Positions 39,175 through 47,949 of a DNA stretch of 64,000 nucleotides are shown here, piece by piece. Position numbers and translations under genes: made by a program. The stretch spans positions 276,343 to 340,342 of the forward strand of contig NZ_JAENHL010000004.1 of assembly GCF_016595235.1 (NCBI RefSeq). Direction: 5' to 3'. The stretch's first letter is position 1. Each line of letters begins with the position of its first letter. The stretch comes from Taklimakanibacter albus. GTDB taxonomy: Bacteria; Pseudomonadota; Alphaproteobacteria; Rhizobiales; Aestuariivirgaceae. A model generated the notes under the pieces. That model did no database searches and had not been told where the DNA came from. It saw only the letters and a list, made by a program, of their open reading frames with translations.

Positions 39175-39727
39175 GAATATGGAATCGAATGGAAATCCGC
39201 GACGGTGCGGCTGAACGGGAAGGCGACAAGCGGTTAAGGCCGGGCTCCCCGCCCGAGCGAACACTTTCCAACAGGGCGCCCGCCCCATTCTTTATACTGG
39301 ACGGTCGTACAAGAACATACCAGGAATCACCTGGACTCCTTTTCCCCGGCCAAAGAAACATAGCTGGAACGGCAATGCTTGAAATCCGAATAAATTGACC
39401 AAGAGATCAAAGCCAAATCCCGCGAGCCACCACAAACAAAACCTCACACGATCTAACGGAATGAAGTAAAACCACAAAACCTATATTTATCAGATTTATT
39501 GAGGACTATATTTGCCGGCCATCGACAAAACCGAACATCAAGGCCAGTTGGGATGGCGGATACATGGTCTGTCCCAAATCCGCACAATACCCGGCATATG
39601 CCGGGGCCCCGGCAGCAAGTCTGCCCGGCTTTATGACTTCTGTTCATGAGAGGTGTCCTGAAGCCGCAGCGTACTTCCGGCTCTCCGGCACATGCTCTAG
39701 AAGAATGCGCCTCACTTGGAGCGCATG
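39175..39727. other. AT-richer intergenic stretch, no gene seen
   Basis: Together with the recA leader this gives about 700 bases without a supported gene. The part near 39360-39530 is clearly richer in A and T than the surrounding coding sequence. Short frames on both strands lack ribosome sites and family resemblance. It must hold the promoter of the dehydrogenase gene at 39728. It could be a remnant of an older insertion or hold a small RNA; nothing specific was seen. Confidence 0.5.
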
Positions 39728-41260
39728 ATGAACAAGCCTGAAGCACCGACTTCCCTCAGCCGCGATGTCGCGGCCTTCTTCGCCGAACTGGGACTTCCCG
39801 CCGAAAGCCTCTCCCAAGGCAGCACCGAAATCCGTTCGCCGATCAATGGCGAGATCATCGCCCGCGTGCGCTTCGCCGATGCGGCGGAAGCCAAGGCGGC
39901 GATCGGCCGCTCGGCCGAAGCCTTCCGGCAATGGCGGGTCGTCCCCGCCCCGGTGCGCGGCGAGCTGATCCGCCAGCTCGGTAACGAACTGCGCGCCGCC
40001 AAGGAGGGCCTGGGCCGCCTCGTCACCATCGAGACCGGCAAGATCCTCTCCGAGGGCCTGGGCGAAGTGCAGGAGATGATCGACATCTGCGATTTCGCCG
40101 TCGGCCTGTCGCGTCAGCTTTACGGCCTCACCATGGTGAGCGAGCGCGCCGACCACCGCCTGATGGAGCAGTGGCATCCGCTCGGCCCCACCGGCGTCAT
40201 CACCGCCTTCAACTTCCCCGTTGCGGTCTGGTCGTGGAACGCGGCTTTGGCGCTCGTCTGCGGCAATCCGGTGATCTGGAAGCCGTCGGAGAAGACGCCG
40301 CTCACCGCCATGGCGACGACCGCCCTCTTCCGCCGCGCCGCGGCGCGGCTCGACAATATCCCGGCCGATCTCGTCACCCTCCTCATCGGCGGGCGCGATG
40401 TCGGCGAAGTGCTCGTCGATGATCCGCGCGTGGCGCTCGTCTCCGCCACCGGCTCCACCGGCATGGGCCGCATCGTGGGCGAGCGTCTCGCCCGTCGCTT
40501 CGGCCGTGCCATTCTCGAGCTTGGCGGCAACAACGCCGCCATTCTCTGCCCGTCGGCCGATCTCGACCTCGCTTTGCGCGCCACCGCTTTCTCCGCCATC
40601 GGCACTGCCGGCCAGCGCTGCACGTCGCTGCGCCGCATCATCGTGCATGGGAGCGTCTATGACAGCTTCGTGCCGCGCCTGAAGAAGGTCTACGACACGG
40701 TGACGATCGGCAATCCGATCGACGGCTCGACGCTGGTCGGCCCGCTGATCGATAAGCGCAGCTACGAGGCGATGCAGAAGGCGCTCGAGGCCGCGGCTCA
40801 GGCCGGCGGCAAGGTGCATGGCGGCAAGCGCGTCAAAGGTCCCGGCGGCGATGACGCATATTATGTCTCGCCGGCGCTGGTCGAGATGCCGGCCCAGACC
40901 GGCCCCGTGCTCAACGAGACCTTCGCGCCCATTCTCTATGTGCTGCGCTACGAGAATTTCGACGAGGCGCTGGCGCTCCATAATGGCGTGCCGCAGGGAC
41001 TCTCCTCGGCGATCTTCACCACCGACCTGCGCGAATCCGAGCGCTTCCTGTCGGCCTCGGGTTCCGATTGCGGCCTGGCGAATGTGAATATGGGCTCCTC
41101 GGGCGCCGAGATCGGCGGTGCCTTCGGCGGCGAGAAGGAAACCGGCGGTGGCCGTGAATCCGGCTCGGATGCCTGGAAGGCCTATATGCGGCGCGTCACC
41201 AGCGCCATCAATTTCGGCCACGCGCTGCCGCTGGCGCAGGGCGTGAAGTTCGACATCTGA
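39728..41260 (+). CDS. ALDH7-type aldehyde dehydrogenase (aminoadipate semialdehyde/P6C dehydrogenase-like)
   Basis: This 510-residue NAD(P)-dependent enzyme carries the catalytic Cys298 in GTAGQRCTSLRR, general-base Glu264 in LELGGNN, and the coenzyme site GSTGMG near 242. The C-terminal SGAEIGGAFGGEKETGGGRE is typical of ALDH7, the group that includes antiquitin and bacterial L-piperidine-6-carboxylate dehydrogenase (AmaB) of lysine catabolism. Start ATG 39728 is favoured by GGAG 6 bases upstream; 39725 is the other choice. A hairpin and 77 bases separate it from the ThDP enzyme. Confidence 0.88.
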   Translation: MNKPEAPTSLSRDVAAFFAELGLPAESLSQGSTEIRSPINGEIIARVRFADAAEAKAAIGRSAEAFRQWRVVPAPVRGELIRQLGNELRAAKEGLGRLVTIETGKILSEGLGEVQEMIDICDFAVGLSRQLYGLTMVSERADHRLMEQWHPLGPTGVITAFNFPVAVWSWNAALALVCGNPVIWKPSEKTPLTAMATTALFRRAAARLDNIPADLVTLLIGGRDVGEVLVDDPRVALVSATGSTGMGRIVGERLARRFGRAILELGGNNAAILCPSADLDLALRATAFSAIGTAGQRCTSLRRIIVHGSVYDSFVPRLKKVYDTVTIGNPIDGSTLVGPLIDKRSYEAMQKALEAAAQAGGKVHGGKRVKGPGGDDAYYVSPALVEMPAQTGPVLNETFAPILYVLRYENFDEALALHNGVPQGLSSAIFTTDLRESERFLSASGSDCGLANVNMGSSGAEIGGAFGGEKETGGGRESGSDAWKAYMRRVTSAINFGHALPLAQGVKFDI

Positions 41261-41271
41261 ACCAGGAACAA

Positions 41272-41300
41272 TCCCGCCAGGCCTCAAGGGCTTGGCGGGA
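41272..41300 (+). terminator. Hairpin between the dehydrogenase and ThDP-enzyme genes
   Basis: TCCCGCCA (41272-41279) and TGGCGGGA (41293-41300) pair, with inner GCC/GGC. There is no U-tract. It may partially terminate or stabilise the upstream transcript. Confidence 0.45.
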
Positions 41301-41337
41301 CTCACAACAAACAAATCAACACGCCGGGGAGACGGAC

Positions 41338-43008
41338 ATGACGGAGAGAAGCGGCGGCCAGATTCTGGTCGACCAGTTGCTGGCGCAAGGGGTGGAGCGG
41401 CTCGCTTGCGTGCCCGGCGAAAGCTATCTGGCGGTGCTCGACGCGCTGCATGACGCCAAGATCGACGTCCTCGTCTGCCGCAATGAAGGCGGTGCTGCGA
41501 TGATGGCGGAAGCCTATGGCAAGCTCACCGGCCGGCCCGGCATCTGCTTCGTCACCCGTGGCCCCGGCGCCACCAATGCCAGCCACGGCATCCATATCGC
41601 CGCCCAGGATTCGACCCCGATGATCCTCTTCATCGGCCAGGTCGAGCGCGCCATGCGCGAGCGCGAGGCTTTCCAGGAGGTCGATTACAAAGCCTTCTTC
41701 GGCTCGATGGCGAAATGGGTGGTTGAGGTCGAAAGCGCCGCCCGCTTGCCGGAGCTCGTGGCGCGCGCCTTCCGCGTCGCCTGCCAGGGCCGCCCCGGCC
41801 CCGTCGTCATCGCGCTCCCCGAAGACGTGCTGACCGAAATGGCCAATGTTCCGGATGCGCCCAAGGTGGTCCCGGCCGAATCCGCCCCCACCCCTCAGGA
41901 TATGAACCGCTTCGCCGATCTCCTGCGCCAGGCGAAGAAGCCGCTCTTCATTCTCGGCGGCTCGCGCTGGAGCCCTGAAGCGCAGAAGTCGCTCATCGGC
42001 TTCGCCGAGAAATTCGGTGTCGGCATCACCACCTCCTTCCGCCGCGCCCATCTGTTTCCCTCCGATCATCCCAATTATGTCGGCGATGTCGGCATCGGCC
42101 CCAACCCGAAGCTCGCCGCCAGGGTGAAGGAAGCCGACCTCCTGGTGCTCATCGGCGCCCGCATGTCGGAAATGCCGTCTTCGTCCTATTCGCTGATCGA
42201 CATTCCCAATCCGCGCCAGACCCTCGTCCATATTCATCCGGGGGCGGAGGAACTGGGCCGCGTCTACCAGCCGGCCCTCGCCATCCAGGCCTCGCCCAAT
42301 GCTTTCTGTGCAAGCCTGGCCGATCTGGCGCAGCCCAATGACCGGCCCTGGACGGATGCGACGCGTGTGGCCCGACAGGACTTCCTCGACTGGACCGACA
42401 CACCGGTAAAGCTGCCCGGCAAGTTCCAATATGGCGAGGCCATGAAGTGGCTGCGCGAACGCTTGCCGGCCGATGCGATCATCACCAACGGCGCCGGCAA
42501 CTACGCCATCTGGATTCACCGCTATTACCGCTTCCGCCAGTTCGGCACGCAACTGGCGCCAACTTCGGGCTCGATGGGATATGGCGTCCCGGCCGCGGTG
42601 ATGGCCAAGCGCCAGCGCCCCGACTCACCCGTAGTCTGCTTCGCCGGCGACGGCTGCTTCATGATGAACGGCCAGGAATTCGCCACCGCCGTCCAATACG
42701 GCATTCCACTCATTGTGGTTGTGCTCGACAACTCGATGTACGGCACCATCCGCATGCATCAGGAGCGCGAATATCCGGGGCGCGTCTCGGCCACCTTGCT
42801 GAAGAACCCCAATTTCGCCGACTATGCCAAGGCCTTTGGCGGCCATGGCGAGCGGGTCGAGAAGACGGAAGACTTCGCGCCGGCTTTCGAGCGCGCCGTC
42901 CAGTCGGGCAAGCCCGCGATCATCCACTGCATCGTCGATCCCGAGGCGATCACCCCTGCCCGCACGCTGAGCCAGATCCGCGATGATGCGGTGAAGGCGG
43001 GGAAGTAG
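41338..43008 (+). CDS. ThDP-dependent enzyme, acetolactate synthase large-subunit-like
   Basis: This 556-residue enzyme has the three-domain layout of the POX/AHAS family. The activating Glu50 is in VCRNEGGAAMMAEAYGKLTG, the central domain contains KKPLFILGGSRW, and the ThDP-Mg motif begins at GDGCFMMNGQEFATAVQYGI (about 438) and ends at LDNSMYGT. No small regulatory subunit follows and the gene is not with ilv genes, so it is probably a catabolic decarboxylase or ligase, not biosynthetic AHAS. It sits behind an ALDH, a pairing suggesting a decarboxylation-oxidation route. AAGGAG was not seen, but GGGGAGACGGAC precedes the ATG. Confidence 0.85.
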   Translation: MTERSGGQILVDQLLAQGVERLACVPGESYLAVLDALHDAKIDVLVCRNEGGAAMMAEAYGKLTGRPGICFVTRGPGATNASHGIHIAAQDSTPMILFIGQVERAMREREAFQEVDYKAFFGSMAKWVVEVESAARLPELVARAFRVACQGRPGPVVIALPEDVLTEMANVPDAPKVVPAESAPTPQDMNRFADLLRQAKKPLFILGGSRWSPEAQKSLIGFAEKFGVGITTSFRRAHLFPSDHPNYVGDVGIGPNPKLAARVKEADLLVLIGARMSEMPSSSYSLIDIPNPRQTLVHIHPGAEELGRVYQPALAIQASPNAFCASLADLAQPNDRPWTDATRVARQDFLDWTDTPVKLPGKFQYGEAMKWLRERLPADAIITNGAGNYAIWIHRYYRFRQFGTQLAPTSGSMGYGVPAAVMAKRQRPDSPVVCFAGDGCFMMNGQEFATAVQYGIPLIVVVLDNSMYGTIRMHQEREYPGRVSATLLKNPNFADYAKAFGGHGERVEKTEDFAPAFERAVQSGKPAIIHCIVDPEAITPARTLSQIRDDAVKAGK

Positions 43009-43025
43009 CCGCTCCCCTGATCGTT

Positions 43026-43057
43026 ATGGCCGCCCTCGCGGCGGCCATTTCGTTTCT
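43026..43057 (+). terminator. Intrinsic terminator after the ThDP-enzyme gene
   Basis: ATGGCCGCC and GGCGGCCAT form a perfect 9-bp stem with loop CTCGC, followed by TTCGTTTCT. It lies between two convergent genes. Confidence 0.7.
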
Positions 43058-43116
43058 GCGCCGCCACACCCACTCTTCACAGCGGCCCTTGCTCCGGCCA
43101 TGACGAGCTGGGAGAT

Positions 43117-43701
43117 TCAATAGCGCCGGCCCACCGTCATCGCGGCGCGGAAGTTTTCGTCGCTGTCGAAAAACATGGCTTCGGGTCCCGCACCCGTCGC
43201 ATCGAAGAAGCGCGCGACGAAGCAGCGGAAGGCGGCGCACAGCGCGATGTCGCAGATCTGCTGGTCACTGAAGCCCGCCTGGCGCAGCCGGTCGATATCG
43301 GCCTCGGTGATCTCGGACGCCTTGCGCGCGACCTTCTCGGCATAGGCCAGCATCTCGACATCCCTGGGCGAAAGCCCGGCGGAGCGGAAATCGCGCTGCA
43401 CCGCCAGCACCTTCTCCTTGGAACCCAGATCATCGATCAGCTGCTTGCCATAGACATAGGAGCAATAGGTGGACGGCACTTCCTTGGCGGCGACGAGCGT
43501 GATCAGCCGCCAGTCCCGGGGGCTCAGCGAGAAGCCGCCGCGCACCTTTTCGATGAAATCGATATAGATCGGCAGGAGATCCGGCCGCGCCGTGAAGCAG
43601 CTATAGGCCTCCATCACGAAACCGTTCTGCGCCTTGAGCTTGCTGTAGATCTCGGCGACCTTGCCGGTCGCCTCCTCTTCCCCGATGGTCTGCAGGAACA
43701 T
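43117..43701 (-). CDS. Carboxymuconolactone decarboxylase-like (AhpD fold) protein
   Basis: This 194-residue all-helical protein resembles peroxidase-related CMD proteins: LSPRDWRLITLVAAKEVPSTY (about 74-94), then a single Cys in YCSYVYGKQL, and LAYAEKVARKASEITEADID. The usual Cys-x-x-Cys redox pair of AhpD is reduced to one cysteine (C-S-Y-V), so classical disulfide chemistry is unlikely. Start at ATG 43701 with GGAGG 6 bases upstream; the frame extends to 43839 without family character. It may be an enzyme of a degradation route, but no substrate is apparent. Confidence 0.75.
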   Translation of the reverse strand: MFLQTIGEEEATGKVAEIYSKLKAQNGFVMEAYSCFTARPDLLPIYIDFIEKVRGGFSLSPRDWRLITLVAAKEVPSTYCSYVYGKQLIDDLGSKEKVLAVQRDFRSAGLSPRDVEMLAYAEKVARKASEITEADIDRLRQAGFSDQQICDIALCAAFRCFVARFFDATGAGPEAMFFDSDENFRAAMTVGRRY

Positions 43702-43847
43702 GCCCGTCCTCCATGATGAGCGAAACGGGTCTTCTATCGGCGCCTTTCCGCAACGCAAGGCAAATCCGGCTTCTCTTCGCTGCCGACATCTATTGTTTTC
43801 TCTACGCGCCGGTCCGATCGGACAGCCCGTTATCGGCACACCTGCAA

Positions 43848-44120
43848 CTAAATTTGCTGCCGCGCATTCATGGCGAAGATGATCTCATCGACCAGCTCAG
43901 CCGGCCCGAAGATCGAAAGGCCGACATAGGTTTCCGATTCGACTTTCAGGATTTCGCCACTGAGACTCACCGAGAACCCAGCCAGCTCTTGCGACCCTGC
44001 GACAGCCCAGTCGGATGACAAATGGACTGCGCCCAGAGATATCAGAGTCGCGACGAGACGAGCCTTCAGCTCTTCGTCATACTCCTTCCCGAGCATTATG
44101 GTCTTTGCCACACCGGTCAT
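43848..44120 (-). CDS. Small protein of unknown function (90 residues)
   Basis: I do not recognise a family. The frame opens MTGVAKTIMLGKEYDEELKA and reads as an alternating alpha-beta pattern with acidic and hydrophobic residues (FSVSLSGEILKVESETYVGL, PAELVDEIIFAMNARQQI), more protein-like than random. No strong Shine-Dalgarno site precedes the ATG (GGGCC only). It lies upstream of the CMD-like gene on the same strand with a 146-base gap. Confidence 0.4.
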   Translation of the reverse strand: MTGVAKTIMLGKEYDEELKARLVATLISLGAVHLSSDWAVAGSQELAGFSVSLSGEILKVESETYVGLSIFGPAELVDEIIFAMNARQQI

Positions 44121-44321
44121 ATGCAGTGGCCCATCAACACGAAAGGCGGCAATCTCGCGACTGCCGCCCTCATAACACCGCTCCCCGGCGCAGGCTATTC
44201 AACCTCCGCCGCCGTATTGTTGCCCCCGGACCACAATGTGGTAATTACAACAGTGACCCAAAATGAAACTGATTCGCAAGGGTCAAGTTAAAATTTGGAC
44301 AGGAAATGAGGGGGCCCCGCC

Positions 44322-45161
44322 TCACCGCCACTTATAGGTGAGGAACATGCCGGTGAAGAACTGGTCGTCGGAGCCCTCGTCCTTGACGATCGGGCTGTCG
44401 GCGGCGTCGCCGAGCAGCTTCTTATACTGAACCCGACCGGAGACGCCGATCGCCTCGGTGACCATGTAATCGAGCCCGAGCGTGATCCCGATATCCTTGA
44501 AGCCGGCATCGGCCTCATAGCGGTCATAGCCGCTCCGCAGCGCCTGCGAGCCCGAGACGCCGAAGAACGTCTCCATATAATTGCTGTCCGCCCAGCTGGC
44601 CGAGGCTTCGACGCTCGTCCGCACCGAGTCGGATAGCGGCACCGCCACGCCGGTCGACATCTCCGCCAGCATGCCCTCGTGGCCGCCGCCGACATCCTGG
44701 GTAACGGTCATCGCCGCCGACCAGATGCCGAGCTCGTATTTCAGGAAGCCGCCGAGCTCGATCGAATCATCGACATCGCCCAGCCCATCCAGCGCGTTAT
44801 TGTCGTCCTCGTCACGCCCGCCGCTATAGCGGGCGATGGGGCCGGCCTTCAGCCCTTCATAATTCAGAAGGTTGGCGCCGAGCGACATGCCTTCGATGAA
44901 GATGAAGTCGTCATAAACGATGGAAGCGAACGGAAAAGGCTGGAATTCATAGTCGTCCGAGCCTTCATAATCGGGTGCATAGGCGCCGCCGCCCCCGATC
45001 ACCACGCTCCATTTGCTCTGAGTTGACGCAGTGTCAGGCTCATCGGCCGCCTTGGCGCCCGCAACATTCATGGCGATTCCGGCGGCGCTTGCCATGATTA
45101 TGAGCCAATTTGAAGTAACAGCTGGTGCCAGGGATTTCTTGCAGGCGACGCGGGAAGGCAT
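44322..45161 (-). CDS. MipA/OmpV-family outer membrane protein
   Basis: This 279-residue protein has a signal peptide (MPSRVACKKSLAP through AGAKA, cleavage before ADEPD). The mature part is a beta-barrel with YAPDYEGSDDYEFQPFPFAS, the family hallmark near residue 60, AGPIARYSGGRDEDDN and an aromatic C-terminus ending in YKWR. MipA/OmpV proteins act as scaffolds or porin-like proteins. Start at ATG 45161 with AGGAG 6 bases upstream. It is divergent from an OmpR/EnvZ-type pair, suggesting it is one of their targets. Confidence 0.88.
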   Translation of the reverse strand: MPSRVACKKSLAPAVTSNWLIIMASAAGIAMNVAGAKAADEPDTASTQSKWSVVIGGGGAYAPDYEGSDDYEFQPFPFASIVYDDFIFIEGMSLGANLLNYEGLKAGPIARYSGGRDEDDNNALDGLGDVDDSIELGGFLKYELGIWSAAMTVTQDVGGGHEGMLAEMSTGVAVPLSDSVRTSVEASASWADSNYMETFFGVSGSQALRSGYDRYEADAGFKDIGITLGLDYMVTEAIGVSGRVQYKKLLGDAADSPIVKDEGSDDQFFTGMFLTYKWR

Positions 45162-45293
45162 GGACGCTCCTATGTACAACGGAGTGTCTGTCTAGCCGGC
45201 AATCCTGGCAGGAGAGTTTCGAGCGGGTTTCGTTATGTTGCAGATTATTACCACAAGGGCGTCGCGACGCGCTTCCCAGGAGGCGTGCGCGCA

Positions 45294-46037
45294 ATGATAA
45301 AACAGACCAAGCCTCACGTGCTGATCGTCGATGACGACCAGCAGATCCGCACCATGCTGGCGCGCTTTCTGGGCGAGCACGGCATGCGGGTGACCCAGGC
45401 CTCTGAAGGCATCAGCATGTTCAAGGTCATGGAAACCGGCCGTTTCGACGTCATCGTGCTCGATGTGATGATGCCGGGCGAGGACGGCTTCACGCTCTGC
45501 CGCAAGCTGCGCGCCGAGAGCGCCATCCCGCTCATCCTGCTCACCGCCCGCAACAGCGAGACCGACCGCATCGTCGGCCTCGAGCTCGGCGCCGACGATT
45601 ATGTGACAAAACCCTTCAACCCGCGCGAGCTTCTCGCCCGCATCCGCGCTCTGCTGCGCCGGGCCAACGCCCAGCCGCAGGCGGTGCAGCGGCTCGCCAG
45701 CGCCACCTATCAGTTCGCCGGCTGGACTCTCGACACCAGCCGCCGCTCGCTCCTCTCGCCACAAGGCGTGCTCACCGATCTGACCACCGGCGAATTCGAC
45801 CTCCTGGTCGCCTTTGTCGAGCATCCGCAGCGCGTCCTCAACCGCGACCAGCTTCTCGACCTGGCGCGCGGCCGCGTGAGCCTCGCCTTCGACCGCAGTA
45901 TCGACGTCCAGGTCAGCCGGCTGCGCCGCAAGATCGAAACCGATCCTAACGCACCGGCGCTCATCAAGACGGTGCGCAATGGCGGCTATTTCTTCACCGC
46001 CCTGGTCATCTCGGCGGGCCAGGTCGCCCTGCCGTGA
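45294..46037 (+). CDS. OmpR-family response regulator
   Basis: This 247-residue protein has a receiver domain (1-120) with DDD near residue 13-15, the phosphoacceptor Asp in VIVLDVMMPGEDG (near 58) and Lys of DDYVTKPF (near 108). The winged-helix output domain (about 145-240: LTTGEFDLLVAFVEHPQRVL, DRSIDVQVSRLRRKIE, VRNGGYFF) binds DNA as in OmpR. Start chosen at ATG 45294, 10 bases after GGAGG; GTG 45285 is too near the site. It overlaps its kinase gene by four bases. Confidence 0.93.
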   Translation: MIKQTKPHVLIVDDDQQIRTMLARFLGEHGMRVTQASEGISMFKVMETGRFDVIVLDVMMPGEDGFTLCRKLRAESAIPLILLTARNSETDRIVGLELGADDYVTKPFNPRELLARIRALLRRANAQPQAVQRLASATYQFAGWTLDTSRRSLLSPQGVLTDLTTGEFDLLVAFVEHPQRVLNRDQLLDLARGRVSLAFDRSIDVQVSRLRRKIETDPNAPALIKTVRNGGYFFTALVISAGQVALP

Positions 46038-47449
46038 AGATTCCGATCTGGTCCAGGCTCCGGCTCGCCCCGCGTCTCGCCATTCTGATCGTGGCGACGA
46101 CGCTCGCGGTGCAGAGTCAGGGCGCCTTTCTCTATTACATATTTCCGCCGCCCGGTTACCTGATCGTCGACCAGGCCTGGCTCGCGGAAGCGGCCCGCGA
46201 TGCGCGCAACATCGCCGAAGCCGTGCCGGCGGGCGACCGGCTGCCGGCCCTCACCGGCTCCGGACTCACAAAGTGGCTGACTTTCGACGTGGCGCCGGAA
46301 GCACCGAATTACTCGCGCGAAGATGGGCCGACCAGGCTCGAACGCGAGGTGAAGACCTCGCTGATCGGGAAGCTCGGCCTCGCCGCCCCGGACGTCATGG
46401 TCAAGACCGAGGACTTCGAGGAACAGGCGGTCAAGACCAATGTCGCGGTGATCACCGAGATCCCGACCGCCATGGACACCGAGACGTTGGTCTCGCGCGA
46501 CAGCCTCGTCGTCGCCGACCTGCGGATAGCCCTCCGTCTCAAGGACGGCAGCTGGCTCCTGATCGGCCCGAGCGAAACCGGCGTTTCATCGTTGCATTAT
46601 CTGCGCAACATACTTGACTTGATCGGCGCGCTGTTCTTCGTCGCCGCCTTCTCGATCTGGATGGCGCGCAGCATCGTCAAGCCTTTGACCCAGCTCGCCA
46701 CCGCGGCGGAACGGCTCGGCCGCGAGCGTGAGCCCACGCCGATCAGCGGCATGAAGCTCCCCGAATATGCCGCCATCGCCACCACCTTCAACGAGATGCA
46801 GACGCGCCTCAAGAAGTTCGTCGACGAACGCATGCAGATGCTGGCCGCCATCTCGCATGATCTGCGCACGCCGCTGACCCGGCTGCGCCTCTATGCCGAA
46901 TGCGTCAAGGACGAGCAGCAGCGCGCCCAGATACTTTCCGACATCTCCGACATGGAAACGATGGTTTCGACTTCGCTCACCTTCATGAGCGACGAGATCC
47001 ATCGCGAGCCCTATAACGCCGTCGATATCGCGAGCCTTATCATCAGTATTACCGACAATTTCGCCGATGAGGGCCGCAACGTGACCTACACCGGGCCCGA
47101 CCATGCGCAGCTCTCCTGCCGGCCGGTGGCGCTCCGGCGCGCCTTCACCAACCTCATCGACAATGGCTGCAAATATGGCGGCGAGGTATCAGTCTCGCTT
47201 TTGGACGCATCGAGCGGCCTCGTCATCGACTTCCGCGACAACGGGCCGGGCATTCCCGCCGATCAGGCCGAGCGCGCTTTCGCCCCCTTCCAGCGCCTCG
47301 AAGCCTCGCGCAACCGCGAGACCGGCGGCACCGGCCTTGGCCTCACCATCGCCCGCGATGTGATCTTGGGGCATGGCGGTGACATCAAGCTCATCCACGA
47401 TGCGCAAGGCTTCCGGGTGCGCGTCGAGCTCCCGCGACCCCGGGAATAG
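46034..47449 (+). CDS. EnvZ-type sensor histidine kinase
   Basis: This 471-residue inner-membrane kinase has TM1 at about 12-35, a periplasmic sensor of some 155 residues and TM2 at about 192-212. A HAMP linker (ARSIVKPLTQLATAAERLGR) precedes the phosphoacceptor His275 in AAISHDLRTPLTRLRLYAE. The ATP-binding domain has N-box NLIDNGCKYGG, G1 DNGPGIP and G2 GTGLGLTIARD. The GTG start overlaps the regulator stop (GTGA). The pair probably responds to an envelope signal and may control the divergent MipA/OmpV gene. Confidence 0.93.
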   Translation: MKIPIWSRLRLAPRLAILIVATTLAVQSQGAFLYYIFPPPGYLIVDQAWLAEAARDARNIAEAVPAGDRLPALTGSGLTKWLTFDVAPEAPNYSREDGPTRLEREVKTSLIGKLGLAAPDVMVKTEDFEEQAVKTNVAVITEIPTAMDTETLVSRDSLVVADLRIALRLKDGSWLLIGPSETGVSSLHYLRNILDLIGALFFVAAFSIWMARSIVKPLTQLATAAERLGREREPTPISGMKLPEYAAIATTFNEMQTRLKKFVDERMQMLAAISHDLRTPLTRLRLYAECVKDEQQRAQILSDISDMETMVSTSLTFMSDEIHREPYNAVDIASLIISITDNFADEGRNVTYTGPDHAQLSCRPVALRRAFTNLIDNGCKYGGEVSVSLLDASSGLVIDFRDNGPGIPADQAERAFAPFQRLEASRNRETGGTGLGLTIARDVILGHGGDIKLIHDAQGFRVRVELPRPRE

Positions 47450-47537
47450 GCCCCTCTTCGACTTCCAGGCTTCCCATACGTTAGCTTCTGTGGTTAATTG
47501 CCCTTGGGGCAAAAATAAAACACGGGAGGGGTCGACT

Positions 47538-47945
47538 ATGGCGAGAAAAGCAAAAGCGAAACAAACGGGCGCGAAAGATAAGAAGGCAAAGTCCAAGAAG
47601 GCGAAACCATCGCCAAAGAAGGCGGCCAAGCGCGCCCCAATACAACCGGCAATCAAAAAAGCGGCGGCTCCCGCAAAACGTCGCGCCGTACCGTTGGACC
47701 CACAGCTCCAGGAAAGGGTCCAGCGATCGTTGCGCGCATGCATGCGGAGCCTGACCACGCATGGCGATTATGGCATGGAGGACGGACCCGGCACCTGGGA
47801 GATGAGCAATCAAAAATGGGAGGAAGTGCTCACCTGCGTCTGCCGCAGGATCGGGTTGGCCTACAGCGTTCCCCTCCTGAATGATACCAAGAACGAAAAC
47901 TTCTCGGACATCATCGGCATATTGGCCCGCAGAGTGCGAGGTTAG
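47538..47945 (+). CDS. Small protein with Lys/Ala-rich histone-like tail, unknown function
   Basis: The protein has 135 residues. The first 65 residues are almost only Lys, Ala, Pro and Arg (MARKAKAKQTGAKDKKAKSK, then PSPKKAAKR repeats), like bacterial histone H1-like tails that bind nucleic acid. From about residue 70 a compact domain follows: LQERVQRSLRACMRSLTTHG, YGMEDGPGTWEMSNQKWEEV, LTCVCRRIGLAYSVPLLND. I recognise no family for this domain. GGGAGGGG lies 9 bases before the ATG, a strong ribosome site. The next gene starts 4 bases after the stop, so the two are likely co-transcribed. Confidence 0.7.
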   Translation: MARKAKAKQTGAKDKKAKSKKAKPSPKKAAKRAPIQPAIKKAAAPAKRRAVPLDPQLQERVQRSLRACMRSLTTHGDYGMEDGPGTWEMSNQKWEEVLTCVCRRIGLAYSVPLLNDTKNENFSDIIGILARRVRG

Positions 47946-47949
47946 CGAC

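Noticed and set aside
39453-39746. 97-codon minus-strand frame in the AT-richer gap
   Set aside because: Cys/Arg-rich random-looking composition, no start signal, and overlap with the promoter region of the dehydrogenase gene.
41338-43008. ThDP enzyme as biosynthetic acetolactate synthase ilvB
   Set aside because: No ilvN or other branched-chain genes are adjacent, and the neighbour is an ALDH7 dehydrogenase, so only the family is claimed.
44022-44291. 89-codon plus-strand frame overlapping the small unknown gene
   Set aside because: Its sequence has no structural pattern and no ribosome site; the minus-strand frame is more protein-like, though still uncertain.
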